Source of the DNA: Sequoia sempervirens | Taxonomy: Eukaryota; Streptophyta; Pinopsida; Cupressales; Cupressaceae | DNA: 64,000 bases | Assembly: GCA_007258455.2 (NCBI GenBank) | Contig: VDFB02114830.1 | Span: forward strand, 62,001 to 126,000 | Direction: 5' to 3' | Part shown: piece by piece, positions 1-10,288 of the stretch | Layout of the letters: the number at the start of each line of letters is the position of its first letter | How positions within the stretch are numbered: the stretch's first letter is position 1 | Notes under the pieces: model-generated | What the model was told of the DNA's origin: nothing | The model's database searches: none | What the model saw: the letters and a program-made list of their open reading frames with translations, nothing else | Made by a program: the position numbers and the translations under genes

Positions 1-81
1 GTTTAAGACAAGAAAAGGACTTTGTTAAAAATGTTTTTTAGACATATATATTTGCACTCTTTAGGGTTCCATTACTAAATG

Positions 82-413
82 GTTTTTTTTTTTTAATTAT
101 TTATTTTTTATTGCTAATCATTTACAAATATTTTTCTCATACAAGCATCAACATGAGACCAATACAAGCTCATGCAAGCACACCAATGAGATCAATACTA
201 GCTCCTTTCAAGCAACTGCACTAGAAACCACATACGGAAGGTCAAGAGTCACAACTTAGAAATCCACTCATTTAGAAACCAACTCCACACTAGAAGCTAA
301 CTATGGAAGACAAGAGTCACAACTTAGAGTTTCATATTAGATGTCCCTTTGGGATTTGAACTATGGTCTCCACAATGAAAACTCGATGCTTTAATCAATT
401 AAGCTCAACCCCT
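82..413 (-). mobile_element. tRNA-derived SINE
   Basis: Read on the minus strand, this segment begins with a tRNA-like head. It has an A-box-like stretch (complement of 388-407, resembling TRGCNNARYNGG) and a B-box GTTCAAATCCC (complement of 351-361), spaced as in a tRNA. About 240 bp of unrelated body follow, ending in an A-rich tail that appears as the T-run at 83-94. Imperfect direct repeats flank it (about 70-84 and 417-431, roughly 12 of 15 bases alike), as expected for a LINE-mobilised insertion. Such elements are transcribed by RNA polymerase III and borrow LINE enzymes. The body holds two copies of a short phrase containing GAGTCACAACTTAGA (near 245 and 313). The family name is not recognised. 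Confidence 0.7.
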
Positions 414-431
414 TGGACTATTAAATAGTTT

Positions 432-1554
432 TAGAAATGTGTAATCTCATTTATTTCTAATGGTTTAGAAGCTATAGCATGACTTGATATGCAAGATATT
501 TATCTATCTAATGATATATTATAATTTATAACATAATATATCATTATAATATTTTATATAATTGTAATGATGAAATTTTTATATTCATAACAAACTCCAT
601 TTAGTTTTAAGTGCATTTTAATGAAATATTTTAATATAATGACATATTCATCAAACTCATTATTATAACTAAGTTTGGTTCACTTAGTAGTTCCTATTTA
701 TCTTTATTTATTCTTATTTACACTTATTTTTTTATAAATTTAACCTTATTCTAGTTCCAATTACATCTATTTCTACAAATTCACCTTATTATTAGTCTAG
801 ATTTCCATGCACTTATTCTAATTTTTAAATTTGTATTTCCTTATCATAGGTCAAATTTAAAACACTTTAGTTCAATATTGAGGGGTTTGTGATTGATCCA
901 AAATGGACTTTAGGAGTGCGACTTCTTCCACCCACCCTTTTTTTTAAAATGTGTAACACTATTTTTTAAATGTTATATAAACACTTATTCATTTTTTTTT
1001 TGAAATAACATTTTAATTTATCAAATTTCAACTAGTAATTAAAACCAGATTAGTTGTATGCTTATTTAATTAAACTAAATTTATGTAAACATTTTTTTTT
1101 CTTTCCAAATAGCTTAGTTTAATCTCTAACTAAATACACTCTTTAGACCACATCACACAATTATGAAGTTTGATCATTCCAAAGTCAGTATAAACAGTTG
1201 CTTACTTAAATTACAATGTAGATGGGAAAATGTGAAAGAGCAAGGAAATTTGAGTGTAAATTTACACGTATGGCCATTGAATATATATAATCATAATTTC
1301 TGTATCATTTATGCATCTATATTACATGTATGATTACTTTAAAAGTAAAAGAAATGTCTATTTAAAGAATAGCTACCAGTGCCAGGCAATATTGGTAGGA
1401 GACCTTCATTCCATCTCTATGTTGACATATTTTTCCACAAAATACAATTGGATGTCAGATGAGACCCGAATTTCTCGTACAAACTGAACCTGGGTTCAAA
1501 CTCACTTTTGTGGGAGTTGAAAAATGAAAAGAAAAACGCTTAATCTTTAAGCAG
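432..1554. other. AT-rich intergenic sequence, no gene
   Basis: No reading frame of meaningful length, RNA gene or repeat boundary is visible. The sequence is AT-rich with short T-runs and lies between the SINE and the left edge of the segmental duplication. Confidence 0.6.
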
Positions 1555-1810
1555 AGGTGATTTAAACTAACTAAAATAAAAGTCATTGTACACTTGCGTT
1601 GTAACTAGAACCTAATCTGATGCAACAGATGATCACATATTGCTGGTTTCAACACACCATTTTGGTTAAAAATGATGGATTGATGACAACATTATTGTTT
1701 ATGTTGTCATTGTTACATAATCTTTTGACTTCAACTAAATTAGGCCCATTTGGCCAACAAAGACATGGCACCCATTCCTAACAAAAGAGAAATATATGAC
1801 CACAATTGAA

Positions 1811-2185
1811 GGGCCGGGCTTAAACATCACACACTAAGCCGTTGATTAGTGTGTGCAGTTTCATGTGGGGCCCCCTTCAAATTCCGTTTCTACAAAATTC
1901 CGTTTCCTGTTCACAATTCGTTTCGATTGTTTATAAATATAAGTTACCTCCCTTCCAACTTTCACTACAGTGAGATTATTTGTATTGTTTCATTAACCGT
2001 GTCTTACGTATTATAGGTATATTAAATTTAAATTATTATTTAATAATTACTAAATAATATTAATAAGTAATAATATTATTTAAACTATATTAAATATTTT
2101 ATATTATATGTAAGAATAAATATAATAATTATAAAATATTATATTTAATATAATCATAAACTATATAATATAATATTAAATTATA

Positions 2186-2226
<41 letters not shown>

Positions 2227-3552
2227 GTAACTATAATACATTATATATTATATTATATTTTAAATATAATATACAAGATTAAAAAGCAAGTTACCAAGAT
2301 GAAACATCAAGATATTAATTATATATTTTAATTTTCTTATCATATAAATATAACACATATTATATAATAATTATATATTATATTATATACATATTTATAT
2401 TTACTATATCTACATATCATATAATCATATACTATAATATTTAATCATTATGTAATTTATGATTATATTATACATTTGTTAATAATATATAATACTATGA
2501 TAATAATTATTAATATTAAATATGTTTTGCATCACTATATAAATATGAATAACTATTGTTAAATATTCTTCATATTAAATTTATCATATAGAATCTTAAT
2601 TATTAATCTACTTAAATAATAATATATGAAAAATTTAATATGAAAAATATTTAATAATAAGTACTAACATTTATGTAGTGATGCATAATATATTTAATAT
2701 TAATAATTATTATTTATTATTAAATAATTATTCTCATTATTGTATAATATGTTATCATATTATTATATATTATTAACAAATATATGATAAAATCATAAAT
2801 ATATATTTATCATAGACTATTACATATGATATAATATAATAATATTATATGATTATATGATAATAATAATAGTTCAAATAATATATTTTATGCTAATAAT
2901 AATTAATATTAGTTAAACAATAAAAATTATTAATATTAAATATATTATACATTAGTTATTCTTAATAATTGATATTATTTAAATTATATTTATTTATTAT
3001 TAGTGATAATAATTTAAATATCATTAATTATTATTTGAATTGTCATTATAGTGAGTGATCAACATATTTAATAATATCTAATGATATTTAATAATTTATC
3101 AATTAAAATTCTATACTAAATATTAATTGTTATATTATAGTTTGTATAATATGTTTTATAATAAGAATTATTATTATATTATAATAATAATATATAGTAA
3201 TTATAGTATTTTTTTAAATGACTTTATTTAATATTAATTATGATATATTATTAATTAAATAATTATTAAATATATTTTATAATATTGAAAATAATTTAAA
3301 TAATATTAATTATTAATTTATTCAATAGTTATTAAATAAAAATTCAAAACATATGAAATATAGTTACAAAATAATTTTAAATGTAGCTTTAAAACACCAT
3401 ATAATAATTACCTAGGGACCGCAGTTAGAAAATATTCGGTGGTGGTGCTAAAAGCAGGACGGACCGGACAAAAATGGGATTTGAGCAAAAGCGGGCCCCA
3501 CATATGACATCACACACTAGTCAATGGCTTAGTGTGTGATGTTTAAGCCCAG
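1811..3552. mobile_element. Foldback DNA element with GC-rich inverted ends
   Basis: The first about 65 bases (1811-1875) are an imperfect inverted copy of the last about 65 (3489-3552). Both contain the phrase GGGCTTAAACATCACACACT and a GGGGCCC block. Each end can itself fold, because CACACACTA is followed 8-9 bases later by TAGTGTGTG. The interior is extremely AT-rich and non-coding, but also largely self-complementary. For example, 2521-2582 pairs with 2629-2692, and 2440-2520 pairs with parts of 2690-2800. The whole element could form one long hairpin centred near 2605. No transposase frame exists, so it is non-autonomous. The superfamily is unknown, and no clear target duplication is seen because host sequence was lost at the insertion. 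Confidence 0.7.
2189..2222. repeat. (AT)n microsatellite
   Basis: An uninterrupted AT dinucleotide run of about 17 units inside the left arm of the foldback element. Confidence 0.9.
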
Positions 3553-3788
3553 CCGTTGAGAACAATGCCAGTGATAAGCAAATCATGCAAAATGTTGTCA
3601 TAGTGAATCGTGGACACAAACCCCCAAAGAGCTGGTCTATATTTATGCAGAGCGGAATCAAAATGATGAAGCCATTTGCCAGAGAAAGTCAATGCAATAT
3701 ATAAAAACTTTCGACTTTCCTCATAATGTCCTCATCTCCCACCTACTCCGGCTTTATATTAATATTAATTTTTCAAGTATCGTCTGAG

Positions 3789-3812
3789 AATGAATGAATG
3801 AATGAATGAATG
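3789..3812. repeat. (AATG)6 tail of the LINE
   Basis: Six perfect AATG units at the 3' end of the minus-strand LINE. Tandem-repeat tails occur in several non-L1 LINE clades. Confidence 0.85.
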
Positions 3813-3904
3813 TTTTTAATCACGTCCACGAGGCCAAGCAGCCTATGGGACCCACAGATAGCAAGCGAAGAGACATGAACCCCAGAAAATGCAAAAAAAA
3901 CCTA

Positions 3905-6900
3905 TGTTTCTTTTTCTTTCTGCATCATGGATCTTCTGCTGTGTATCTTGATCAAAAAATCTGCAAACCCTATTATCTTCTCTTCTTCAAACAGATCACC
4001 CAAATTGTTCCCTTTTAATGTCTCAGTATAATTGATCCAAATGTCCTTGTAAGCTGAACATTCCCTGATGTAGTGCCATTCTGTCTCAACCACTCCTTGA
4101 GTGCAATATCTACACCTTCTGTCTGCCCACTCCTCTTTAGGTATCATCCACCTTCCGGTCTCACATCTAAGCTGGTGCAAACTTGTTCTAATCTGAGCTA
4201 TCAACATTTTCGCTTTCCATTTTATTTCCATTCCGATGTAGGTCTTTTGTGTGTGGTCATGCGTAGGGTAAAATGTTTGACATAGTATTCCTTCTTCCTC
4301 CCAAGTGGCCCTTTCCACATGCTTTCTTTGAACTTTCCTTGCACATACCTTTTTATTTCCCTATTGGCATTTGGACACTCACTTATGCTAATACCCCACT
4401 TGCTCATCCATTTGATATTCTGTTTCATCCACGTGCTCTTTCTTCTATCTAATTTTTCATTTGCTGCCATTTTTGGCCAGCGATGAGTCTCCATGTTATC
4501 TAGTCTTCTTAGATAGCTTAGCAACCGAAACATAGCAGACGCTTCAACAGGGAAAGCCCCGGCCTCAGCTAGAACAATCTCGTAAGGGACAGTAGATTTA
4601 ATCCTGAGACTCTGTGTGATTAAATGTTTTTGTAATCTCTCTATCTGTCTCCACTTTTTTGCTGAGGTGTTGCTACCCCAAACTTCACATCCATATAGTA
4701 CCACTGGAACAACTAAAAGCCCAAAAAGAGTTTTCTTTGTCTTCCAATCCCATAACTCGGCCCTTCTGCATCTATTTTGCAATGAGTGTAAAGCTTTCCA
4801 TCCCCCTTGTATCCTCTTTGCTCTACACGTTTCCCAGCTGAGTTTGTTGTGGAAATCAAGGCCAAGATACTTATATTCATTGACCACCTGCAAGGGGCTG
4901 CCTTCAAAAACAAATTCCCTATGAACCTTCTTTCTCTTCAAGGTAAAGATCATGACCTTAGTTTTGGTAGTGTTCACTTGCATCCCCACCTGATGACAAA
5001 AGAGCTCTAGCGCTTTTAAGTGTTCCTTCAAATCTTGTGCTATTTTTGCCATTAAGACCAGATCATCCGCATATAAAAGCAGCTTTATGACACAATTGGT
5101 CAAGTAGACCCCACCCCCACCAAACTTATTGATCCACTCCTCTAATTTGTCAATGTATATCCCAAATAATGTAGGGGATAAAGGGCATCCCTGCTTGACC
5201 CCAATATCACTTCCAAAACATTCTGAAAATCCTTGTTTGGTTCAAATTTTGGCCCAAACCTGTTCATACAGCCTATGGACAGTAGCTCTATAGTGTATTG
5301 GAATTTCCAATTCTTCCATCCTACTCCATAATTTGCTCCTAGGAACCGTATCAAAAGCTTTCCTAAAGTCAACAAAGCAGCAAAAAACCTCCTCTCCTTG
5401 TTTATCCCAGACTTTCTCGATCAAGTGTCTAAGAGTCATGCAATGATCAATAGTAGAATGTTTTGGCCTGAAGCCCACTTGCCCTTTTGCGTGTTTTCCC
5501 TCCTTTTCCGCCCAAACACTGATCCACTTTTCTATCATACTCCCAAAAAGTTTGCCAAAAAGAGGGTTGATCATTATAGTGCGATAATTTGAAGGGTTGT
5601 TGATGTCACCACCTTTGAGCAGGGGGATGACAACACTAGTCATCCAATTTGCAGGAAACCCATATTGAAGGACCTCATTGAATATTTTTTTAATATGAGG
5701 CGTGAGAGCCTCCAATCCCCATTTTAAGTGTTCTGCCTGTAAACAATCTATGTCACGAGCTTTACCCATTGCCAACCTTTTTATTCCTTCTTTAATGTTC
5801 TCCGAAGAAAAAAGTTTAACCCTTGAGTCAATTATTGGAGGGCTGTCTTTATCTTGCCCCCTCTCATAAAGTTGCTTTGCATACTCTAACCATTCAAGGT
5901 CTATAATATTGTTCTCTTTATTCGTGTCTTGTTGCTGTAATTCTCTCCAAAAGCCCCTTGGATTGTGCCTCCCAAGAAATATTAACTCCTTCCTTCTAGT
6001 TTGCATATACACATCTTTTTTCAGTCTGACCAGCTTTACATATTCTTTGTTATTTCCCCATTTTTTAGCCCTTTTCCTTGCTGCTTTACAATCCTCATCG
6101 TACCATGGGTTAGCTAGAAAGCTATTTTTATCACTTTTTTTAGGCCTAGACCTTTTGCAAGAATTGAGGGCCTTGAGAATAATAGAGGTCAACATGGTGT
6201 TGTCTATACTTTTTTTATTTGAGTTGAACATCCCATTGGTTCCCACCTCGTGCAATTGTTTTTTCAGCGTTGTTCGGAAGGTTTCTTGGTTTTCCTGTGT
6301 CAAAAGGATTGAACCTTGAGTAGCTTCTTTCTTTTCATTATACTGCGTCATCTCTTGCTGTTGGGTACCATTTTGTATGCTGATTTTCACCTGGATTGGA
6401 TTGTGATCTGAATTCATTTCTATGGGACACTCCTTTACCTCTATGCCTATTAAACTTGTCACGAGTTTCTTTGAGCTTATAACATAGTCCACCACACTTT
6501 GGCCATTGTATGTGTGACATGTGATGTTCCCAGAACTAGGCCACATTTTTAAACCATTGCATATAATTAAATCATACAAGCTGCACATTCCTAATAATTT
6601 CACCCCATACAGTGTGATATCTCCTTTTCCATCTTGAGATAATCTTTCCCACTTTTGATTCCCTTCCTCTTCTAGCCATAAAGGGTTGTCCCCTCTTCCC
6701 ATCTCAATATCAAGGCAAAGAGACTGGTTATTTGCAGTTCTAGCATTAAAATCTCCAATTAGAATGATTTCCCCTTTGTTATTATATGTTGTTATGTCCT
6801 TTTTCAAGGCTTCGTATGGGTCTTCTTTGTCTAATTTCTTCTTCTTGTAGAATTTTGAACCATGGGGAGCGAAGTAACATGCTGCAAGATAAATTATGTT

Positions 6901-7185
6901 CTCCTTTAACTTTATTTTTATCCATATGTACTGCTTATTTGTATCTTCCTTTTCAACTTGTATGATTTTTCCCCAAGAATCTCTTACTAAAATTGTTACC
7001 CCTCCATATCCCTTGCCGCTTTCGGTTAGCTCATTCCAAACTGACATCTTTGTGTAACCTTCAAAGTTCGAAACCTTGCAGCTCTCATGTTCATGTGTTT
7101 CAAGGAGGGAAATTATGTCCATCCCCTCAGCTATGGGCCCTAAACCAAGCCCCCTCCTCCAAGGATAGCCCCTACAGTTCTAGCT
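3905..7185 (-). pseudogene. LINE ORF2: endonuclease-reverse transcriptase, nearly intact
   Basis: The frame opens near 7185 with NCRG, the usual start of the apurinic-like endonuclease. It is preceded by a TAG where a Trp is normally found. Endonuclease motifs follow: LLETHEH, GDFNAR and, near 6400, SDHNPI. Reverse transcriptase motifs follow in order: GFRPKHST, FVDFRKAFDTVPR, KQGCPLSP and YADDLVLM (near 5060). The last is the catalytic YADD box, which is intact. The C-terminal part contains CRYC...H...C, a zinc-knuckle-like end. A single in-frame TGA at 5242-5244 interrupts the RT domain, and one frameshift lies between about 4222 and 4318. Otherwise the frame is open for about 1050 codons. 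YADD with LVLM is unlike the FADD box of plant L1 elements, so a different LINE clade is likely. It nicks target DNA and copies its RNA at the nick. Confidence 0.85.
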
Positions 7186-7229
7186 TACCAGTGAGAGGTG
7201 TGCCTGGGGGGCCCCGCCTTCCTATTTAG

Positions 7230-8973
7230 AGAATATCGACAAACCATCTCTGCTTTTGCAATGAGGGTCATGACATTTTAGCAGTTTTATCTCAAAAGAA
7301 ACAAAAAGATTGATTGGGAAGATGTCACCAAAGTACGAATTTTTTTATTTAGTGTATTATATTCAGTAAAGACAGAGTTGTACCTTCTATATTATTGCAA
7401 TTCTACCAAAAGTTGCTCAAATATCAGCCATTAAGCAAAATTTCAATGTTTATCTTAAATGTCACATACATTAAATGTATTAAAGCTATTAACGTTGGCT
7501 TGGATTGCAGCCGTACGATTTGGCTTTTCGAAGAGTGGAAGTCTACCTAAACCAGTATTAAAAAAAAGTGGACAAGAAGGCGGGATGACAACATAATCTG
7601 AAGTCTTCAGCATTGTGTTTTCCGGGATGGACGACCACCTAATTGGACGGCCGTATGGACTCATTTTGGCATTTTTGTCTATTTTTATATTATATATAAA
7701 ATTATGATTTTACGGTCTGTTCAAATTCTCATTTCATGTGATCTAGGGTATATCAGCAACTAGGATGGGCTCTTTAGGGTTTGTATGTTTTTTCAAGAAT
7801 AGGTTTTCACGAAGAAAGTGAGTAATCATGCATTAGTTAATAATTAATAATTGATTATTAGTCTAATTTATTCCCTTGCAGTTAAGTTAAATTTAGGAAT
7901 GTTTTTATGTTAATTAGAGAGCTATTATTAGATCATTATGTCTCATTGAATAAGATGTTGACACTTGTCATGATTTAATCCCTTTCTCATTTAGGATTGC
8001 ACCTACATAGCACTCAACTCATTGTATTATAACTAGCACTTGCACCTATAGGAGATTCAAGGGATATGCCAATAGAAAATTAAAGATAAATTTTTAATAT
8101 ATTTCAATATTACACAATTAGTTATATAACAATATAAATCTATACAAATTTTGATTACAAATATGAATTTTGATTTGTACAAATAATTATTCTATTATAG
8201 AACTAGTTATCTTCAATTATTTTAAACAATTAAATTTCTTTGAAGAGCCTAAATAACCGCATGGCATTATATGAATAATATGATATAATTGATGTAACAA
8301 TAAAGTTTCACAAGCCCTCTCTATATATAGACAAGAGAAAAACACAAAAATTATCACAGGGATCTAAAGCTAACCTTCATCTGGACCATTCAATACTTTT
8401 TAATGATGAGAATTATAGAAGGGTCTAATGTTGAAAGAAACCTAAACATTATTATGGATTAGAAAACATGTTATTTGGGCCAGAGTGCATTGACAAATAG
8501 AGTAGATATTTTAGCAAGTACTCAAATTACAAATGTATATCGTATAAAAAGCTTGCATGCTATTCTTGGACACGATTAACCAATTCAATTATTATGTATG
8601 AAAACTAAACAGTTCAATACTCCCATCATTTATGCATGTGATATATTCATACTTTAATTTCACAATCACTAAAATATTATTAGATAATACCAAATTTTTG
8701 ACAAAGCAGCGAAGAGTTCTCAGTCTACTGACAATGTCGCAATGATTTTGATTTGGGCATAGTTTTAACTTTACAGATCATTATGTCTAAACAATTTTGA
8801 CATTATTTTGCAATGCATTTTTTTTTTGGTTCATGCCCAAATTTGATCTCCCAACTGTAAACATACAAGAAAAAACTAATAAATCATTTCATTTGAAGAA
8901 AATCTAAGGCAATATAAAAGTTGAAAGGAAAATCACATAAAATCTAAAATGTCATGTAAATTGATAGTGGCAA
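7230..8973. other. Copy A block: sequence upstream of the lost ZIP gene
   Basis: This matches 45165-46863 of copy B. It has no gene. A 69-codon minus-strand frame (7455-7664) is open in both copies, but its differences are mostly amino-acid changing, which gives no sign of selection. The block also holds an old LTR relic (7820-8035). Confidence 0.7.
7820..8035 (+). repeat. LTR relic related to the 3' LTR at 34922-35321
   Basis: The phrases GTAATCATG, TTAGTCTAATTTATTCCC, GATGTTGACACTTGTCATGA and CATTGTATTATAA occur in the same order as in the LTR at 34922-35321, with many substitutions between. The same relic is present at 45752-45931 in copy B, so this LTR fragment was in place before the segmental duplication. 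Neither edge shows the TG...CA ends of a full LTR. Confidence 0.6.
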
Positions 8974-10269
8974 TGTAGACATGTAAAATATACTGATTGA
9001 CATTGTGCATCTGATCCTAACTTACTAACACCGTTTCTTCCTGAATCATCCCTCGGTCTAATCATTTAATCAGACCTCCTTATCTGATTAAATTCATCAA
9101 TATTCCTTTCTTAATTAAATAAATCATTTTATCTAATCAAGTCATCTCTTTTGTTAATTAAATCAATCCATTTGATCTAATTATCCCTATTTAATTAAAT
9201 AATCAATTTATTTGATTAAATCTCTAAAGTTTGTCCATTAAATTAAATAAATTAAAACCTTATTTGATTTAATCTAACACCATCTCTTTTAACTAAATAA
9301 ATCAAAATCCTTATTTAATTAATCTCTTGTCATATTCCTCTCTTATTTGATTTAAATTAATCTATAAATTTGAGTCAAATAGGTCACATCATCTAACCTC
9401 TCTCATTAAATTAATTAACCCTTTATTAATTTAATCTCATCTCATGTCCCATCCTCTAGATAATGCAAGTTGCACATGAAAATAGATTTAATTCATTTAT
9501 TAAATCTCTATTTTCCTCACAAGACATCTTTTGGAATATTCTCTCAATTTGAATTCAAAAATTCCAAGTTAGCATGTACATCCAACAAGGCAATAACTTC
9601 ATCTTACATGTCCTTTGCCTTGAGCCAAGTGGCATTTATTGCATTTTCCCTTCCCTCTTGCATGTCATTTCAACAAATTTGGATTTCAAATATTTGCATT
9701 TATTGGCACAAACCCCAAATCTTGCACATCCTTCATCCATTCATAGCTTGACAAGTGGCACCTTGCCATTGGTTGAATGTTAGTCCCACATTGCTCAAAT
9801 TTGGAAATTCATCCATCTTGAAATTCTATAAATAAATAGCTCATATCCTCATTTGATCATCCACAATCCATGCAAAATTACCATGCTAAAATACTTAGCC
9901 ATTTCCATTCATCAATCTTGAGTTCTTAGTTAGGTTATTGCAGATTTTGGCTTGGAGCTCTCACCATTCATCATCAAAGTGGATCAAATCTCTTCATCAA
10001 GTCAACATATCGAAGCTTGCATCATTGGAGTTGGGAAAGGGCCAATTTTCACATCAAATTGGCACCAATTCCCCCATGGGAACATGAGTTTGCACATCTA
10101 ATTAGGATTTAATCTTCGTTTTATCATTTCCTTTGTGTTCTTTGATATTTTATTCCTAGTTTGAATGTTGTAAATGGATTTCATGGGGAATCCTTGTTTT
10201 GGCTTGCATTTCCTTGTTTAACTTTTTTACTCATGTTGTTTTGTAGGTACCAAGGTTGGGGTTCGCACA
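8974..10269 (+). repeat. 5' LTR of the Tat-like element
   Basis: This 1296 bp LTR begins TGTAGACATG and ends TTCGCACA. It matches 26996-28267 over its full length with scattered substitutions and a few indels. The 3' copy lacks about 20 bases present here near 9980-10000. The first 450 bp are rich in AATTAAATAAAT phrases. A TATA-like box is at 9827-9834. Confidence 0.92.
9827..9834 (+). promoter_or_regulatory. TATA-like box in the 5' LTR
   Basis: TATAAATA lies about 440 bp before the LTR end and is conserved in the 3' LTR at 27849-27856. The position suits a promoter for the genomic RNA. The start site itself cannot be placed. Confidence 0.5.
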
Positions 10270-10271
10270 TT

Positions 10272-10288
10272 TGGCACTAGGAGGGATG
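10272..10288 (+). promoter_or_regulatory. Probable primer binding site
   Basis: TGGCACTAGGAGGGATG starts two bases after the 5' LTR. The TGG start and position are those of a tRNA primer binding site, but the matching tRNA cannot be named from sequence alone. Confidence 0.5.

Larger units (their letters stand above)
1740..3601 (-). pseudogene. ZIP transporter pseudogene, only the two ends left
   Basis: Two remnants of the ZIP gene of copy B survive here on the minus strand. At 3553-3601 lie the start codon and about 16 codons of the signal peptide. At 1740-1810 lie the last 23 codons and the TAA stop. Everything between, equivalent to 43678-44932 of copy B (about 1255 bp with both introns), is missing. 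The 1.74 kb foldback element occupies its place. All transmembrane segments except part of the last one are lost, so no functional transporter can be made. The surviving ends are nearly identical to copy B, which shows the loss is younger than the duplication. Confidence 0.85.
3784..7229 (-). mobile_element. Non-LTR retrotransposon (LINE), 5'-truncated or ORF1-less
   Basis: The element lies on the minus strand between copy A blocks that are contiguous in copy B (the empty site is near 45160). Its 3' end, at the left, finishes in a tetranucleotide tail (AATG on the plus strand) instead of poly(A). The body is one long ORF2 with endonuclease, reverse transcriptase and a C-terminal Cys-rich region. 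Upstream of the endonuclease only about 50 bp remain, so ORF1 is absent or was lost by 5' truncation. A short possible target duplication (TATCG) lies at both edges but is too short to be sure of. Confidence 0.85.

Noticed and set aside
1465..1530. GGGTTCAAACTC as a second SINE B box
   Set aside because: No A box at the right distance and no tail or flanking repeats.
2189..3350. AT-only region as a possible replication origin or matrix attachment site
   Set aside because: Base composition alone is not evidence. The inverted repeats and GC-rich ends explain it better as a foldback element.
3902..5375. Plus-strand frames opposite the LINE (for example 4616-4924, 5909-6319)
   Set aside because: They are complements of the well-supported ORF2 on the minus strand and lack any domain.
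7455..7664. 69-codon minus-strand frame open in both duplication copies (also 45396-45605)
   Set aside because: About 12 of 69 residues differ and most nucleotide changes are amino-acid changing. It is open because the copies are recent, with no sign of selection or known family.
9470..9783. Frames inside the 5' LTR, repeated in the 3' LTR at 27492-27805
   Set aside because: They lie within LTR U3 sequence around the promoter. Conservation is explained by the LTR pair.
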